Shown here one piece after another: positions 1-4,988 of a stretch of 34,668 nucleotides of DNA (positions are counted from its first letter, which is position 1; every line of letters begins with the position of its first letter). Below the pieces are notes generated by a model. It was given only the letters and a program-made list of their open reading frames with translations, did no database searches and was not told where the DNA came from. Both the position numbers and the translations under genes were made by a program. Location of the stretch: positions 1 through 34,668 of IMG/VR virus record IMGVR_UViG_3300021957_000147; one strand, written 5' to 3'. This DNA is from a virus.

Positions 1-1
1 C

Positions 2-127
2 AAGTCGTGGCTCAAGGCTCTCAAGGATGACCCCAAGCATATCGTCAAGGCGTCCAAGCAAGCGTCTAAGGCTGTTCACTACATAGAGGAGAACGGGACT
101 ACTGTCCTAATGGAGGAGGCGGCATAA
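2..127 (+). CDS. ArdC-like antirestriction protein, C-terminal end only
   Basis: This is the last 41 residues of a gene that begins beyond the left edge; the frame is open from base 2 to the TAA at 125-127. The peptide (SWLKALKDD, then ASKQASKAVHYI) resembles the C-terminal end of the zincin-like metallopeptidase domain found in ArdC-type antirestriction and polyvalent proteins, where a conserved SWL..LK.D segment is followed by an A...A..A..Y helix. In that family an N-terminal ssDNA-binding domain protects incoming DNA from restriction. None of the catalytic part is visible, so the call rests on about 30 residues. It is the first visible gene of the plus-strand train, and its stop lies 36 bases before the first ribozyme. 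Confidence 0.55.
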   Translation, partial: KSWLKALKDDPKHIVKASKQASKAVHYIEENGTTVLMEEAA

Positions 128-163
128 GGGTGAGGGTTTTATTTTTCCCCGCCCCAAAATTTT

Positions 164-218
164 CTAGCTGATGAGCACCGGATGGTAACCGGTCGAAACG
201 CCCAGCGGGGCGTCCTAG
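164..218 (+). ncRNA. Hammerhead ribozyme 1 (helix I open)
   Basis: All parts of a hammerhead can be read. Helix I is CTAG 164-167 with CTAG 215-218. The core CTGATGA is 168-174. Helix II is G175 plus 177-181 pairing with 189-194, with C176 bulged and a seven-base loop 182-188. The second core strand GAA is 195-197. Helix III is 198-203 with 208-213 (six pairs, loop AGCG). The cleavage site GTC ends at C214. The expected cut is between 214 and 215, leaving a 2',3'-cyclic phosphate on the upstream RNA and a 5'-hydroxyl on the RNA carrying the gene at 245. A seven-base loop on helix II could make the usual loop contact with helix I. Helix I may extend slightly with 160-163 and 219-222. Confidence 0.9.
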
Positions 219-225
219 ATAACCA

Positions 226-241
226 ATACCTGAGGAGGTAT
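226..241 (+). promoter_or_regulatory. Ribosome-binding-site hairpin before the gene at 245
   Basis: The Shine-Dalgarno sequence GAGGAGG (232-238) lies in a perfect six-pair hairpin: ATACCT 226-231, loop GAGG 232-235, AGGTAT 236-241. Nearly the same leader follows ribozyme 2, and a version with a compensatory base-pair change precedes the gene at 1232. The hairpin hides part of the site and exposes GAGG in the loop. Confidence 0.6.
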
Positions 242-244
242 CAC

Positions 245-523
245 ATGTCATTCGCACCTTGGGATGCTTTGTCCCGACTACTTGGAAGCTTTGAACTCAG
301 CAACGGCAATGCCTTTGAGTATGAGCCAAACGACCCCACCGACAGCTGGCTACCCGTAGTTAATTATCCCCATCGAGTCTGGGTTGCATCCTGCCCAATC
401 AACGAATCTGGGTGGCGATATGCCCACGTCAAAAAGACTGTCGCCCACATCGTTATCGATGAGGATGATTACGGACAGCCGGTAATAGAGAAGTGGTCAA
501 TCAAAAAGCACCGCACATTCTAG
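245..523 (+). CDS. Small phage protein of unknown function, 92 aa
   Basis: The ATG at 245 is chosen because GAGGAGG (232-238) precedes it at normal distance; an in-frame ATG at 182 lies inside ribozyme 1 and would be cut off the message. The product is soluble, with no signal peptide or membrane segment, rich in Trp and acidic residues, and ends in a basic stretch (KKHRTF). I do not recognise a family. It is the first gene behind a hammerhead ribozyme, and its stop codon TAG (521-523) forms part of helix I of ribozyme 2, so its translation and the next cleavage are physically linked. It is probably an accessory protein, like its neighbours. Confidence 0.7.
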   Translation: MSFAPWDALSRLLGSFELSNGNAFEYEPNDPTDSWLPVVNYPHRVWVASCPINESGWRYAHVKKTVAHIVIDEDDYGQPVIEKWSIKKHRTF

Positions 524-572
524 CTGATGAGACTTGAGTGGTACTCAGTCGAAACGCCGTGAGGCGTCCTAG
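520..572 (+). ncRNA. Hammerhead ribozyme 2 (helix I open)
   Basis: Helix I is CTAG 520-523 with CTAG 569-572; the core is CTGATGA 524-530. Helix II is 531-534 with 547-550 and 536-539 with 543-546, with T535 bulged and a three-base loop 540-542. The GAA core is 551-553. Helix III is 554-558 with 563-567, closed by a GTGA tetraloop of the GNRA class. The GTC cleavage triplet ends at C568. The stop codon of the upstream gene (521-523) is inside helix I. The leader after the cut is almost identical to that of ribozyme 1 for about 25 bases, which indicates duplication of a ribozyme-plus-RBS unit, whereas helices II and III differ in sequence but keep pairing. Confidence 0.92.
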
Positions 573-580
573 ATAACCGA

Positions 581-594
581 TACCTGAGGAGGTA
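581..594 (+). promoter_or_regulatory. Ribosome-binding-site hairpin before the gene at 598
   Basis: TACCT 581-585 pairs with AGGTA 590-594 around a GAGG loop (586-589). The Shine-Dalgarno GAGGAGG (586-592) is split between the loop and the 3' arm, as in the leader at 226-241. Confidence 0.55.
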
Positions 595-597
595 ACC

Positions 598-747
598 ATG
601 ACGATCTATCTCTGCGCGAGTTGCGACTATGAAGTCGAGGCTCACGAGATATCTGTAGTTGATCCAGTGGTGATTTGCCGAGAGTGCGTCACCGACTTTG
701 AGTGCAACGAAGCTGAGCTTAACGACCTGCGAAATGGAGATAACTGA
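598..747 (+). CDS. Small zinc-ribbon-like protein, 49 aa
   Basis: The ATG at 598 follows GAGGAGG by five bases. The product has two CxxC knuckles, Cys6-Cys9 and Cys27-Cys30, spaced as in a small zinc ribbon, and is otherwise acidic. Such minimal zinc proteins are common among phage accessory genes and often bind nucleic acid or host enzymes, but no specific function can be claimed. It sits directly behind ribozyme 2, so after self-cleavage it would be the first gene of a 5'-hydroxyl RNA. The next gene starts ten bases after its stop, suggesting they are translated together. Confidence 0.7.
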   Translation: MTIYLCASCDYEVEAHEISVVDPVVICRECVTDFECNEAELNDLRNGDN

Positions 748-757
748 GGAATTCATT

Positions 758-1156
758 ATGTTTAAGAAAAAATACCGAAACGAAATACTCGACGCGGCTT
801 GGACTGTACTCGCTGAGTGCAACCCATCAGCCGGTCAAAAGAGACGCCTGCGCCGCACCATCGACGACCGCCAGAGACCTGACGAGCTGGTGCATCGCGC
901 CGAGCTTAAAGTACTGCTGGCTAAGTACCAGAAAGACGGGCTGGTCGCTGTGTATCGCTGGGGTCGTGACTGTGATCAGTGCGAGTCCGACGACGCGGAG
1001 CTGGTCCCAGCCACCGTTATGGCGTTCACACGAGTGGAGCGCAGGGCGTATGAGTACGCCGAAGGTCCAACCACCGTGAGCCTCATGAGCTTTGAGGATT
1101 ACGACCAGTTTGTCCCGTCATTCAGGGACCGTCGAGCCGAGCAATACAACTATTGA
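758..1156 (+). CDS. Hypothetical phage protein, 132 aa
   Basis: The ATG at 758 is preceded by GAGGA (746-750); a TTG further upstream in frame would overlap the zinc-ribbon gene and lacks a ribosome site. The N-terminal third is basic and helical (KKKYRNEILDAAW, QKRRLRRTIDDR), the middle has a CDQC pair, and the C-terminal part is mixed and acidic. The basic start and the single CxxC suggest nucleic-acid contact, but I do not recognise the family. It follows the zinc-ribbon gene in the same transcript and ends at a 75-base structured spacer. Confidence 0.7.
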   Translation: MFKKKYRNEILDAAWTVLAECNPSAGQKRRLRRTIDDRQRPDELVHRAELKVLLAKYQKDGLVAVYRWGRDCDQCESDDAELVPATVMAFTRVERRAYEYAEGPTTVSLMSFEDYDQFVPSFRDRRAEQYNY

Positions 1157-1231
1157 GGTCTTAGCCAGTCGGGCATCTGCGGGTGCCCTTCTGAGTGGGA
1201 CTTCCACTGCAACTGCCTGAGGAGGCAAACC
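1157..1231 (+). other. Structured spacer with hairpins, no ribozyme core
   Basis: This gap holds a strong hairpin GGGCA...TGCCC (about 1173-1190), a second stem-loop GTGG...CCAC (about 1197-1208), and a third formed by TGCCT 1214-1218 and AGGCA 1223-1227 around the same GAGG loop seen at 232 and 586. The last contains the Shine-Dalgarno of the gene at 1232. No CTGANGA/GAAA hammerhead core is present, although position and size match the ribozyme spacers. It may be a degenerate or different processing element. Confidence 0.5.
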
Positions 1232-1462
1232 ATGAGCAATAACTTAAGACCAGAACATATCAGCGAGGAGGACTGGTACAGCCCCAAGCTTAATCCAAAT
1301 TTCTGGGACTGCGAGTGTGAGGGAGGTCCAGATAAATACATCAAACACAAAGCCACTCAGCTGTCTTGTGGTCTGTGTGGGGCAGACGAGGACGAGATGC
1401 CGGACAGTCACCAGCGCGAGGTCGACGAGCTTAACGCTTCAACAATGAGGAATGAGTCATGA
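1232..1462 (+). CDS. Small phage zinc-finger protein, 76 aa
   Basis: The ATG at 1232 follows GAGGAGG by six bases. Residues from about 24 hold FWDCECE, then a spacer, then CGLCG, then DEMPDSHQREV. The CxC...CxxC arrangement followed by a PDS..EV motif is one I associate with small uncharacterised phage and bacterial zinc proteins, which supports a four-cysteine zinc site. Function is unknown. It overlaps the next gene by four bases (ATGA), so the two are probably translationally coupled. Confidence 0.75.
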   Translation: MSNNLRPEHISEEDWYSPKLNPNFWDCECEGGPDKYIKHKATQLSCGLCGADEDEMPDSHQREVDELNASTMRNES

Positions 1463-1719
1463 GCACGAAAAACAATGTCGTGAAACTCACGGGTTTCAAA
1501 AAGCAACCGATCGGTGACCGCATATGCCGGTCCGTTTATCAAAATGACCGCGATTGGGCAGTCGTGCAGGGGATGGCGTTCGAGAGTGGAATCCTAGACC
1601 CCGATCACTGCTGGTTCGGTGAGATCGCAAAATTCAACGAGCAAGGTTCTGGTTTCGCCGGAACAGTCTCCGAGTTCCTGTCCATCCTGCGCAGTGGCAA
1701 AAGGAGGAGCCAGTCATGA
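1459..1719 (+). CDS. Hypothetical protein, 86 aa
   Basis: The ATG at 1459 overlaps the previous stop (ATGA) and has AGGAATGA upstream. The protein starts with a basic segment (KLTGFKKQPIGDR), continues with a mixed central part containing Trp and Cys, and ends basic (SGKRRSQS). No signal peptide or membrane segment is visible and I do not recognise a family. It overlaps the next gene by another ATGA, making it the second member of a tightly coupled four-gene block from 1232 to 1966. Confidence 0.65.
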   Translation: MSTKNNVVKLTGFKKQPIGDRICRSVYQNDRDWAVVQGMAFESGILDPDHCWFGEIAKFNEQGSGFAGTVSEFLSILRSGKRRSQS

Positions 1720-1889
1720 GCAAGAACAATCTGCCCGAAGGCATAGAGATGACCTTTGCTGACATCGGAAAAGAGATCGGTCTAAGCCGCATGGGCGCAC
1801 AGCATGTGTACAAGCAAGCCATCAAGAAGTTGGCGACCGACAACCGACTGCGTGAGTTCGCGGAAGTCCTTAAGGAGAAAAAATCATGA
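1716..1889 (+). CDS. Sigma-70 region 4-like HTH protein, 57 aa
   Basis: The ATG at 1716 has a strong AGGAGGA site and overlaps the previous stop. Almost the whole protein is one helix-turn-helix: MTFADIGKEIGLSRMGA, then HVYKQAIKKL, which closely follows region 4 of sigma factors (the -35 binding helices, pattern EIG.E.G.SR..V.Q....A...L). There are no other sigma regions, so it cannot be a complete sigma factor. It could bind DNA or the RNA polymerase flap and redirect transcription, as small phage sigma-like or anti-sigma proteins do. It is coupled on both sides by ATGA overlaps. Confidence 0.7.
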   Translation: MSKNNLPEGIEMTFADIGKEIGLSRMGAQHVYKQAIKKLATDNRLREFAEVLKEKKS

Positions 1890-1966
1890 GCGACCTTCAG
1901 AAGGTGTTCATCCTGCTATCGCTGAATTTCGTTTTCATCATGGCGCTTTATGCGCCGCTGTACTAA
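1886..1966 (+). CDS. Tiny membrane peptide, 26 aa
   Basis: The frame opens with an ATG overlapping the previous stop (ATGA) after AAGGAGAAAA, a good ribosome site. The product is 26 residues, with a short polar start (MSDLQK) and one hydrophobic stretch of about 18 residues to the end. It would span the inner membrane once. Nothing more can be said of function; the ribosome site and coupling argue that it is translated. Its stop (1964-1966) is three bases from helix I of ribozyme 3. Confidence 0.5.
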   Translation: MSDLQKVFILLSLNFVFIMALYAPLY

Positions 1967-1968
1967 CC

Positions 1969-2024
1969 CCACACTGACGAGCTGTCGGAGGAATACCGAC
2001 CGAAACGCCGTGAGGCGTCTGTGG
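1969..2024 (+). ncRNA. Hammerhead ribozyme 3 (helix I open)
   Basis: Helix I is CCACA 1969-1973 with TGTGG 2020-2024, all Watson-Crick and unrelated in sequence to helix I of ribozymes 1 and 2. The core is CTGACGA 1974-1980; position 7 is C instead of T, which hammerheads tolerate. Helix II is G1981 with C2001 and 1984-1988 with 1996-2000, with 1982-1983 bulged and loop 1989-1995. The GAA core is 2002-2004. Helix III is 2005-2009 with 2014-2018, GTGA tetraloop. The GTC triplet ends at C2019. Cleavage would free a message starting 33 bases before the ATG at 2053. Confidence 0.92.
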
Positions 2025-2052
2025 AATTCACCACTTCTGAGGAGGGTCTGGC

Positions 2053-2319
2053 ATGACCACACCAACTTATGCAAATCGGCACGCGATGATCGAGGCAGGT
2101 GAATTGCTTCCAGTCGTCAGCCTTGAGGGGAGGCACAAAGACATTCACGTCACTTGCACTCCGACGCTAGTCATCACGTTTCACCGCGAAGCCAATCATT
2201 CGGCTGGTGAGATGCACGACTGGTACATGATCCACGATCCCAGCCAACCGAAATTCGCAATGGCGGTATGCGGTCAATTGATCTCGGCTGACTATTACGA
2301 CTGGAATGAGGAGGTTTAA
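2053..2319 (+). CDS. Hypothetical protein, 88 aa
   Basis: The ATG at 2053 follows GAGGAGGG (2039-2046). The product is soluble, rich in His and acidic residues, with HVTCTPTLVITFHRE and HDWYMIHDP segments suggesting a small beta-rich domain. No family is recognised. It is the first gene after ribozyme 3 and heads a run of six tightly packed genes up to ribozyme 4. Only two bases separate it from the next gene, whose ribosome site GAGGAGG lies within its last codons. Confidence 0.65.
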   Translation: MTTPTYANRHAMIEAGELLPVVSLEGRHKDIHVTCTPTLVITFHREANHSAGEMHDWYMIHDPSQPKFAMAVCGQLISADYYDWNEEV

Positions 2320-2321
2320 TC

Positions 2322-2621
2322 ATGAGCACGTACTCAATCAATTTGGAAACCGCATCATGGAATGCAACCGTCGGGATTATGGACCTCGACAAAACCTTTA
2401 TCGGCACGGCTGATTACATGGGTGTCGCTTATTTCTGGTCGCACGAGTTCAAGCACTGGCTGAGGAGTTGCACGGTGGTAGAGCGCCGACGGGTACATTC
2501 AGCTTGGTTGCGAAACGGTCTCAGCTTTGACGCTGGCATCGATCCAACTATCGATTGCGCTCCGCACTGGGAAATCGTGAAGCGCGTTTGCAAATCAATC
2601 AGAAGGGACATGAAATCATGA
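2322..2621 (+). CDS. Hypothetical protein, 99 aa
   Basis: The ATG at 2322 follows GAGGAGG with eight bases between. The protein has a mixed N-terminal half with aromatic residues (MGVAYFWSHEFKHWL), an Arg-rich centre (VVERRRVHSAWLR) and a basic C-terminus (KRVCKSIRRDMKS). It has no export signal and no recognised domain. Its stop overlaps the next start (ATGA). The pattern resembles phage proteins of host takeover, but that is context only. Confidence 0.65.
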   Translation: MSTYSINLETASWNATVGIMDLDKTFIGTADYMGVAYFWSHEFKHWLRSCTVVERRRVHSAWLRNGLSFDAGIDPTIDCAPHWEIVKRVCKSIRRDMKS

Positions 2622-2995
2622 GACTAAACGGACTGCAGTACTCAGACCGTGCATGTGTTGCGCGGCTGATAATGGAAATCTTAGCACCGCAAGAGCTGAA
2701 GCGGTTTGCCATCTCGATCAATGACGGCGATGAGGATGTCGTCACCAACTCATACAGCATGCTACCCGTGCTGGACGCCATGGGCGCAACCGATGAGGAC
2801 TATGTCACAGTCAGCGAGCAATACAGCGACGGCGAGTGGCACGAGGTTGGAACCTTTCACCTGATATACAGCAACGGGTCGGAAAACGATCCGATGGTGT
2901 GCATCTCAAACTTCTTCAGTAGTTCCGAAACCCTGCCGATCATGGAAGGGATTTACGGTCGGGTAGAAGCTTTTTTTGAGAGGGAGGTTGCTTAA
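2618..2995 (+). CDS. Hypothetical acidic protein, 125 aa
   Basis: The ATG at 2618, overlapping the previous stop, is preferred over an in-frame codon at 2555 that lies deep in the upstream gene; AAGGGA is upstream. The protein is strongly acidic (NDGDEDVV, TDEDYVTVSEQYSDGEWHE) and ends EAFFEREVA. No family is recognised. Small acidic phage proteins often mimic DNA or bind basic host proteins, which fits here but is speculative. It joins the following gene by TAATG. Confidence 0.65.
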   Translation: MRLNGLQYSDRACVARLIMEILAPQELKRFAISINDGDEDVVTNSYSMLPVLDAMGATDEDYVTVSEQYSDGEWHEVGTFHLIYSNGSENDPMVCISNFFSSSETLPIMEGIYGRVEAFFEREVA

Positions 2996-3171
2996 TGAGA
3001 CTACCCAAAGAAGAGCTGATCAGAATCATCTCCGAGAATGCCGATAGGCTGTGTGTTTTTTATGTCACAGAGGAAGGCGCTCACTTAGAGTCCTTGGACC
3101 TTAGCAACCCTGCGTCGTTCAACGGCGATTGTATCCAGCTTAACTGCGAAACAACCTCGGAGGTGACTTAA
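2995..3171 (+). CDS. Small hypothetical protein, 58 aa
   Basis: The frame starts at the ATG of a TAATG overlap at 2993-2997 with GGAGG upstream and ends at a TAA that overlaps the next ATG in the same way. The product begins with a helix (RLPKEELIRIISENADRL), followed by what look like beta strands with CVFYV and a C-terminal acidic part. I do not recognise it. The double coupling and strong ribosome site support expression. Confidence 0.6.
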   Translation: MRLPKEELIRIISENADRLCVFYVTEEGAHLESLDLSNPASFNGDCIQLNCETTSEVT

Positions 3172-3368
3172 TGCTAAGCGCTGTTTACCGATACACCATC
3201 ACAGACAGAGCCACCGCACTGTTAGACGGGGGCTACTTCGAGCACGAAGTGGTCTCCAACTTGGCTGTCGAGTTTGAGATGGATGAATTTCAAATCGAGG
3301 ACTTGCCAAGGCTGGTCAGAACCTTAAACCGAAAGAGGGAGCAATCCAATGCATCACGAACTGCCTAG
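3171..3368 (+). CDS. Small hypothetical protein, 65 aa
   Basis: The ATG at 3171 overlaps the preceding stop (TAATG) and has GGAGG upstream. Residues about 12-50 (ATALLDGGYFEHEVVSN, then EMDEFQIEDLPRLVRTL) could form a compact helical domain of HTH type, where A..LL..G.....V...LA.EF is a common pattern, but DNA contact residues are not obvious. The gene overlaps the next one by 20 bases. Confidence 0.6.
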   Translation: MLSAVYRYTITDRATALLDGGYFEHEVVSNLAVEFEMDEFQIEDLPRLVRTLNRKREQSNASRTA

Positions 3369-3570
3369 CCATATGCTAGAAACAATAATTTCACCAACGG
3401 GGAGCTACAGCTCGCTAAATCCTCACCATCAAAGAACCATGGCGGTAGAGCTGCTGAAGCGCAGAAAAGTTATGGCGGCGCTTGAGACCAAAATTGGCGA
3501 GTTGGTCATCGACAAGGCTGAGCTGATCGCCCTCAAGACAATGCTCGCAGGTGAGCTTAATTCCAACTGA
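3349..3570 (+). CDS. Small hypothetical protein, 73 aa
   Basis: The ATG at 3349 lies inside the end of the previous gene with GGGAG upstream. The C-terminal half is a long, charged, probably coiled helix (AVELLKRRKVMAALETKIGELVIDKAELIALKTML), so the protein may form a dimer. No family is recognised. Its stop codon TGA (3568-3570) falls within the CTGATGA core of ribozyme 4, so terminating ribosomes would cover the catalytic core. Confidence 0.6.
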   Translation: MHHELPSHMLETIISPTGSYSSLNPHHQRTMAVELLKRRKVMAALETKIGELVIDKAELIALKTMLAGELNSN

Positions 3571-3618
3571 TGAGATCAGGTAGTCACTGATCGAAACGCA
3601 CTTCGGTGCGTCTTGGAA
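3561..3618 (+). ncRNA. Hammerhead ribozyme 4 (helix I open)
   Basis: This is the most regular of the four. Helix I is 3561-3566 with 3613-3618, six perfect pairs. The core CTGATGA is 3567-3573. Helix II is GATCAG 3574-3579 with CTGATC 3587-3592, perfect, loop 3580-3586. GAA is 3593-3595. Helix III is 3596-3601 with 3606-3611, six perfect pairs closed by a TTCG tetraloop. The GTC triplet ends at C3612. All three helices differ in sequence from the other copies while pairing is preserved, which is strong evidence for selection on the fold. It separates the gene ending at 3570 from the TTG-started gene at 3641. Confidence 0.95.
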
Positions 3619-3640
3619 AACTAATGTCAGGAGACAACAG

Positions 3641-3823
3641 TTGAGACTTAAAAAGCACCAAATGAAAGAGGCAGTAAAGATGCTAGAGGACGGGAAAAGC
3701 GTGGATCAAATTGCATATCACTTCTCGGTGCATTACGACACGATGAGGCGATACTTTCGCCATTACAAAATGTACGGGGAATCTCTTTGGAGTCCGTACC
3801 CAGTAGAGAGGATCGAAGAATGA
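3641..3823 (+). CDS. Small helix-turn-helix protein, 60 aa
   Basis: The start is taken as TTG 3641 because CAGGAG (3628-3633) sits seven bases before it, between ribozyme 4 and the gene; an ATG at 3662 would lack a site. The protein is a single helix-turn-helix: MKEAVKMLEDGKSVDQIAYHF, then SVHYDTMRRYFRHYKMYG, similar to the homeodomain-like fold of resolvase and transposase N-termini (A..ML..G.S...IA..F.V...T..R). It probably binds DNA. It is the first gene released by ribozyme 4 and overlaps the next by ATGA. Confidence 0.7.
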   Translation: MRLKKHQMKEAVKMLEDGKSVDQIAYHFSVHYDTMRRYFRHYKMYGESLWSPYPVERIEE

Positions 3824-3996
3824 CCATGTGGAAATGTTCTAACTGCGAGTTTTTCGGCGACTACGATGAGCTTCGCGTCGAGAAAGAGATTGATCGAGAA
3901 CCCTATGGCGATGGATACGTTGATCGCGAAACCTACTTTCTTTATTGCCCCGACTGCGGCAGTGAAGAGCTAACCGAATACGCGGAGGTCCGGTAA
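3820..3996 (+). CDS. Small zinc-ribbon protein, 58 aa
   Basis: The ATG at 3820 overlaps the previous stop; GAGAGGA lies upstream. The protein begins MTMWKCSNCEFFGDYDEL and ends with YCPDCGSEELTEYAE, giving a CxxC...CxxC zinc ribbon with about 33 residues between the knuckles. Proteins of this shape are frequent in phages, with unknown roles. It is followed by a TAATG overlap with the membrane-protein gene. Confidence 0.75.
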   Translation: MTMWKCSNCEFFGDYDELRVEKEIDREPYGDGYVDRETYFLYCPDCGSEELTEYAEVR

Positions 3997-4169
3997 TGGA
4001 CGGCTTAGAAGTGGCAGTGGTAAACATAATCACAATTGGCGGGGGCGTAGCCTTCATGTCCTTAATATTTATTGCGGCTTGCGGTGCCTACTTGCATGTG
4101 GAAGATAGGCAGAAAGCGTTTAAACAGAGACAAAAGGATAATCTCCGTGACAACAATCGAGGAATTTAA
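3996..4169 (+). CDS. Small single-pass membrane protein, 57 aa
   Basis: The ATG at 3996 overlaps the TAA of the zinc-ribbon gene and has GGAGG ahead. Residues about 5-32 are hydrophobic (VAVVNIITIGGGVAFMSL and IFIAACGAY), a single transmembrane helix with a short outside N-terminus and a strongly charged cytoplasmic tail rich in Lys, Arg, Asp and Asn. This is N-out, C-in topology by the positive-inside rule. A signalling or exclusion role is possible, but nothing identifies it. Confidence 0.6.
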   Translation: MDGLEVAVVNIITIGGGVAFMSLIFIAACGAYLHVEDRQKAFKQRQKDNLRDNNRGI

Positions 4170-4338
4170 GAAGCTAATGAGTGATCATGGACTGACACAG
4201 GCGGACGTATCGAAGATGCTCAAAATTCCGCTAGGCACTGTCAAAAACTACACTCGTAAAACCAATAGAAGTAAGCTTCCGCCGGTCGTACTCATAGCTC
4301 TACGTTTGAGTATCGCCGCAAGAGAACAAGCGGAATAA
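4147..4338 (+). CDS. Small Cro/XRE-like helix-turn-helix protein, 63 aa
   Basis: The start is taken as GTG 4147, preceded by AAGGA (4134-4138); an in-frame ATG at 4072 would put the start deep in the membrane-protein gene. Residues about 9-40 read EFKKLMSDHGLTQADVSKM and LKIPLGTVKNYTRKTN, a classic XRE/Cro helix-turn-helix with TQADVS..L.....TV.NY. The C-terminal helix (PPVVLIALRLSIAAREQ) would dimerise. It is the last gene of the rightward train and overlaps the opposing nuclease gene by 47 bases. Confidence 0.7.
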   Translation: MTTIEEFKKLMSDHGLTQADVSKMLKIPLGTVKNYTRKTNRSKLPPVVLIALRLSIAAREQAE

Positions 4339-4714
4339 GAAAGACCCACTTTGGATGCCGGTCTGACGGACCATGAATACGGACCGGCTCCATACCCTCA
4401 CTCAGGATACATTCAAGTATCCCCCGCCTCGTGTACCACACCTCCCCATCACCAGAATCAATCACCCAGTAGTCGGCAATGGATACGCTAAATGCCGATG
4501 GCTTGTTGTGGTAGTACTCAATCACGATGTTGCCGGTCTTCTGGCTCATCGGGTCGTACTTTACCTCAACGGTTTTACCCAGCTCCGGAATCTCTATGTC
4601 GAACTGCGGGTGCAGTCCCTCCGCACGTCGCGCGTTAGGGAACACCGTGCGCAATCGTCGAAGAAGCTCATCCTCGACAGCTACACCACGTTCAAGATCT
4701 TTTTGGAACGACAC
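4292..4714 (-). CDS. PD-(D/E)XK nuclease-like phage protein, 140 aa
   Basis: The GTG start at 4714 has GAAGGA upstream. The sequence has the core of a PD-(D/E)XK nuclease: an N-terminal helix with acidic residues (VEDELLRRL), then PQFDIEIP with Asp39, then VEVKYD with Glu50 and Lys52, followed by a strand NIVIEYY. The spacing fits a small restriction- or resolvase-like fold that cuts DNA with two metal ions. It is the last gene of the leftward replication operon and overlaps the gene upstream by 23 bases. It could process replication intermediates or degrade host DNA. Confidence 0.7.
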   Translation of the reverse strand: MSFQKDLERGVAVEDELLRRLRTVFPNARRAEGLHPQFDIEIPELGKTVEVKYDPMSQKTGNIVIEYYHNKPSAFSVSIADYWVIDSGDGEVWYTRRGILECILSEGMEPVRIHGPSDRHPKWVFLIPLVLLRRYSNVEL

Positions 4715-4988
4715 TGCGGTCCTTCTTCCATAACAGCTTAACGCCTATCATCACTATGTCTTTGGTGTGACTTGGCACTGCGTCATCGGGGATGCTGTCG
4801 ATCGCCTCTCGCCTTTCCTCCTTGCTGGGCAGGTCTAGTATGCTACTAGGCAAGTAATAAGGCAGGGTTGCCTTGGCTAGACCATGGAAGTCTGGGTCTA
4901 GGTTGTCCTCTATGTACTGAAGGCACTGGGGGTAGTATATTTTTTTCGCCGCCAATTTAATTTTGGCGTTAAAGTCTGCCGGTTTCAT
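4692..4988 (-). CDS. Hypothetical protein between two nuclease genes, 98 aa
   Basis: The ATG at 4988 is chosen because GAGGTG lies six bases upstream; a TTG at 5000 is also in frame. The protein is basic and mostly helical (NAKIKLAAKKIYYPQCLQYIEDNL) with a C-terminal KLLWKKDRSVVPKRS tail. No family is recognised. It overlaps both neighbours, which are nuclease genes, so it may work with them. Confidence 0.6.
   Translation of the reverse strand: MKPADFNAKIKLAAKKIYYPQCLQYIEDNLDPDFHGLAKATLPYYLPSSILDLPSKEERREAIDSIPDDAVPSHTKDIVMIGVKLLWKKDRSVVPKRS

Noticed and set aside
128-160. G-rich/T-rich/C-rich stretch after the ArdC-like stop as a terminator
   Set aside because: The possible stem GGG/CCC is interrupted by mismatches and the T-run is in the loop rather than after the stem.
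182-244. Upstream ATG at 182 as the start of the 92-residue protein
   Set aside because: It lies in loop II of ribozyme 1 and has no ribosome site; the ATG at 245 has a strong one.
2513-2530. GAAAC-GGTC resembling part of a hammerhead
   Set aside because: No CTGANGA strand or helices I and II around it; it lies inside a coding gene.
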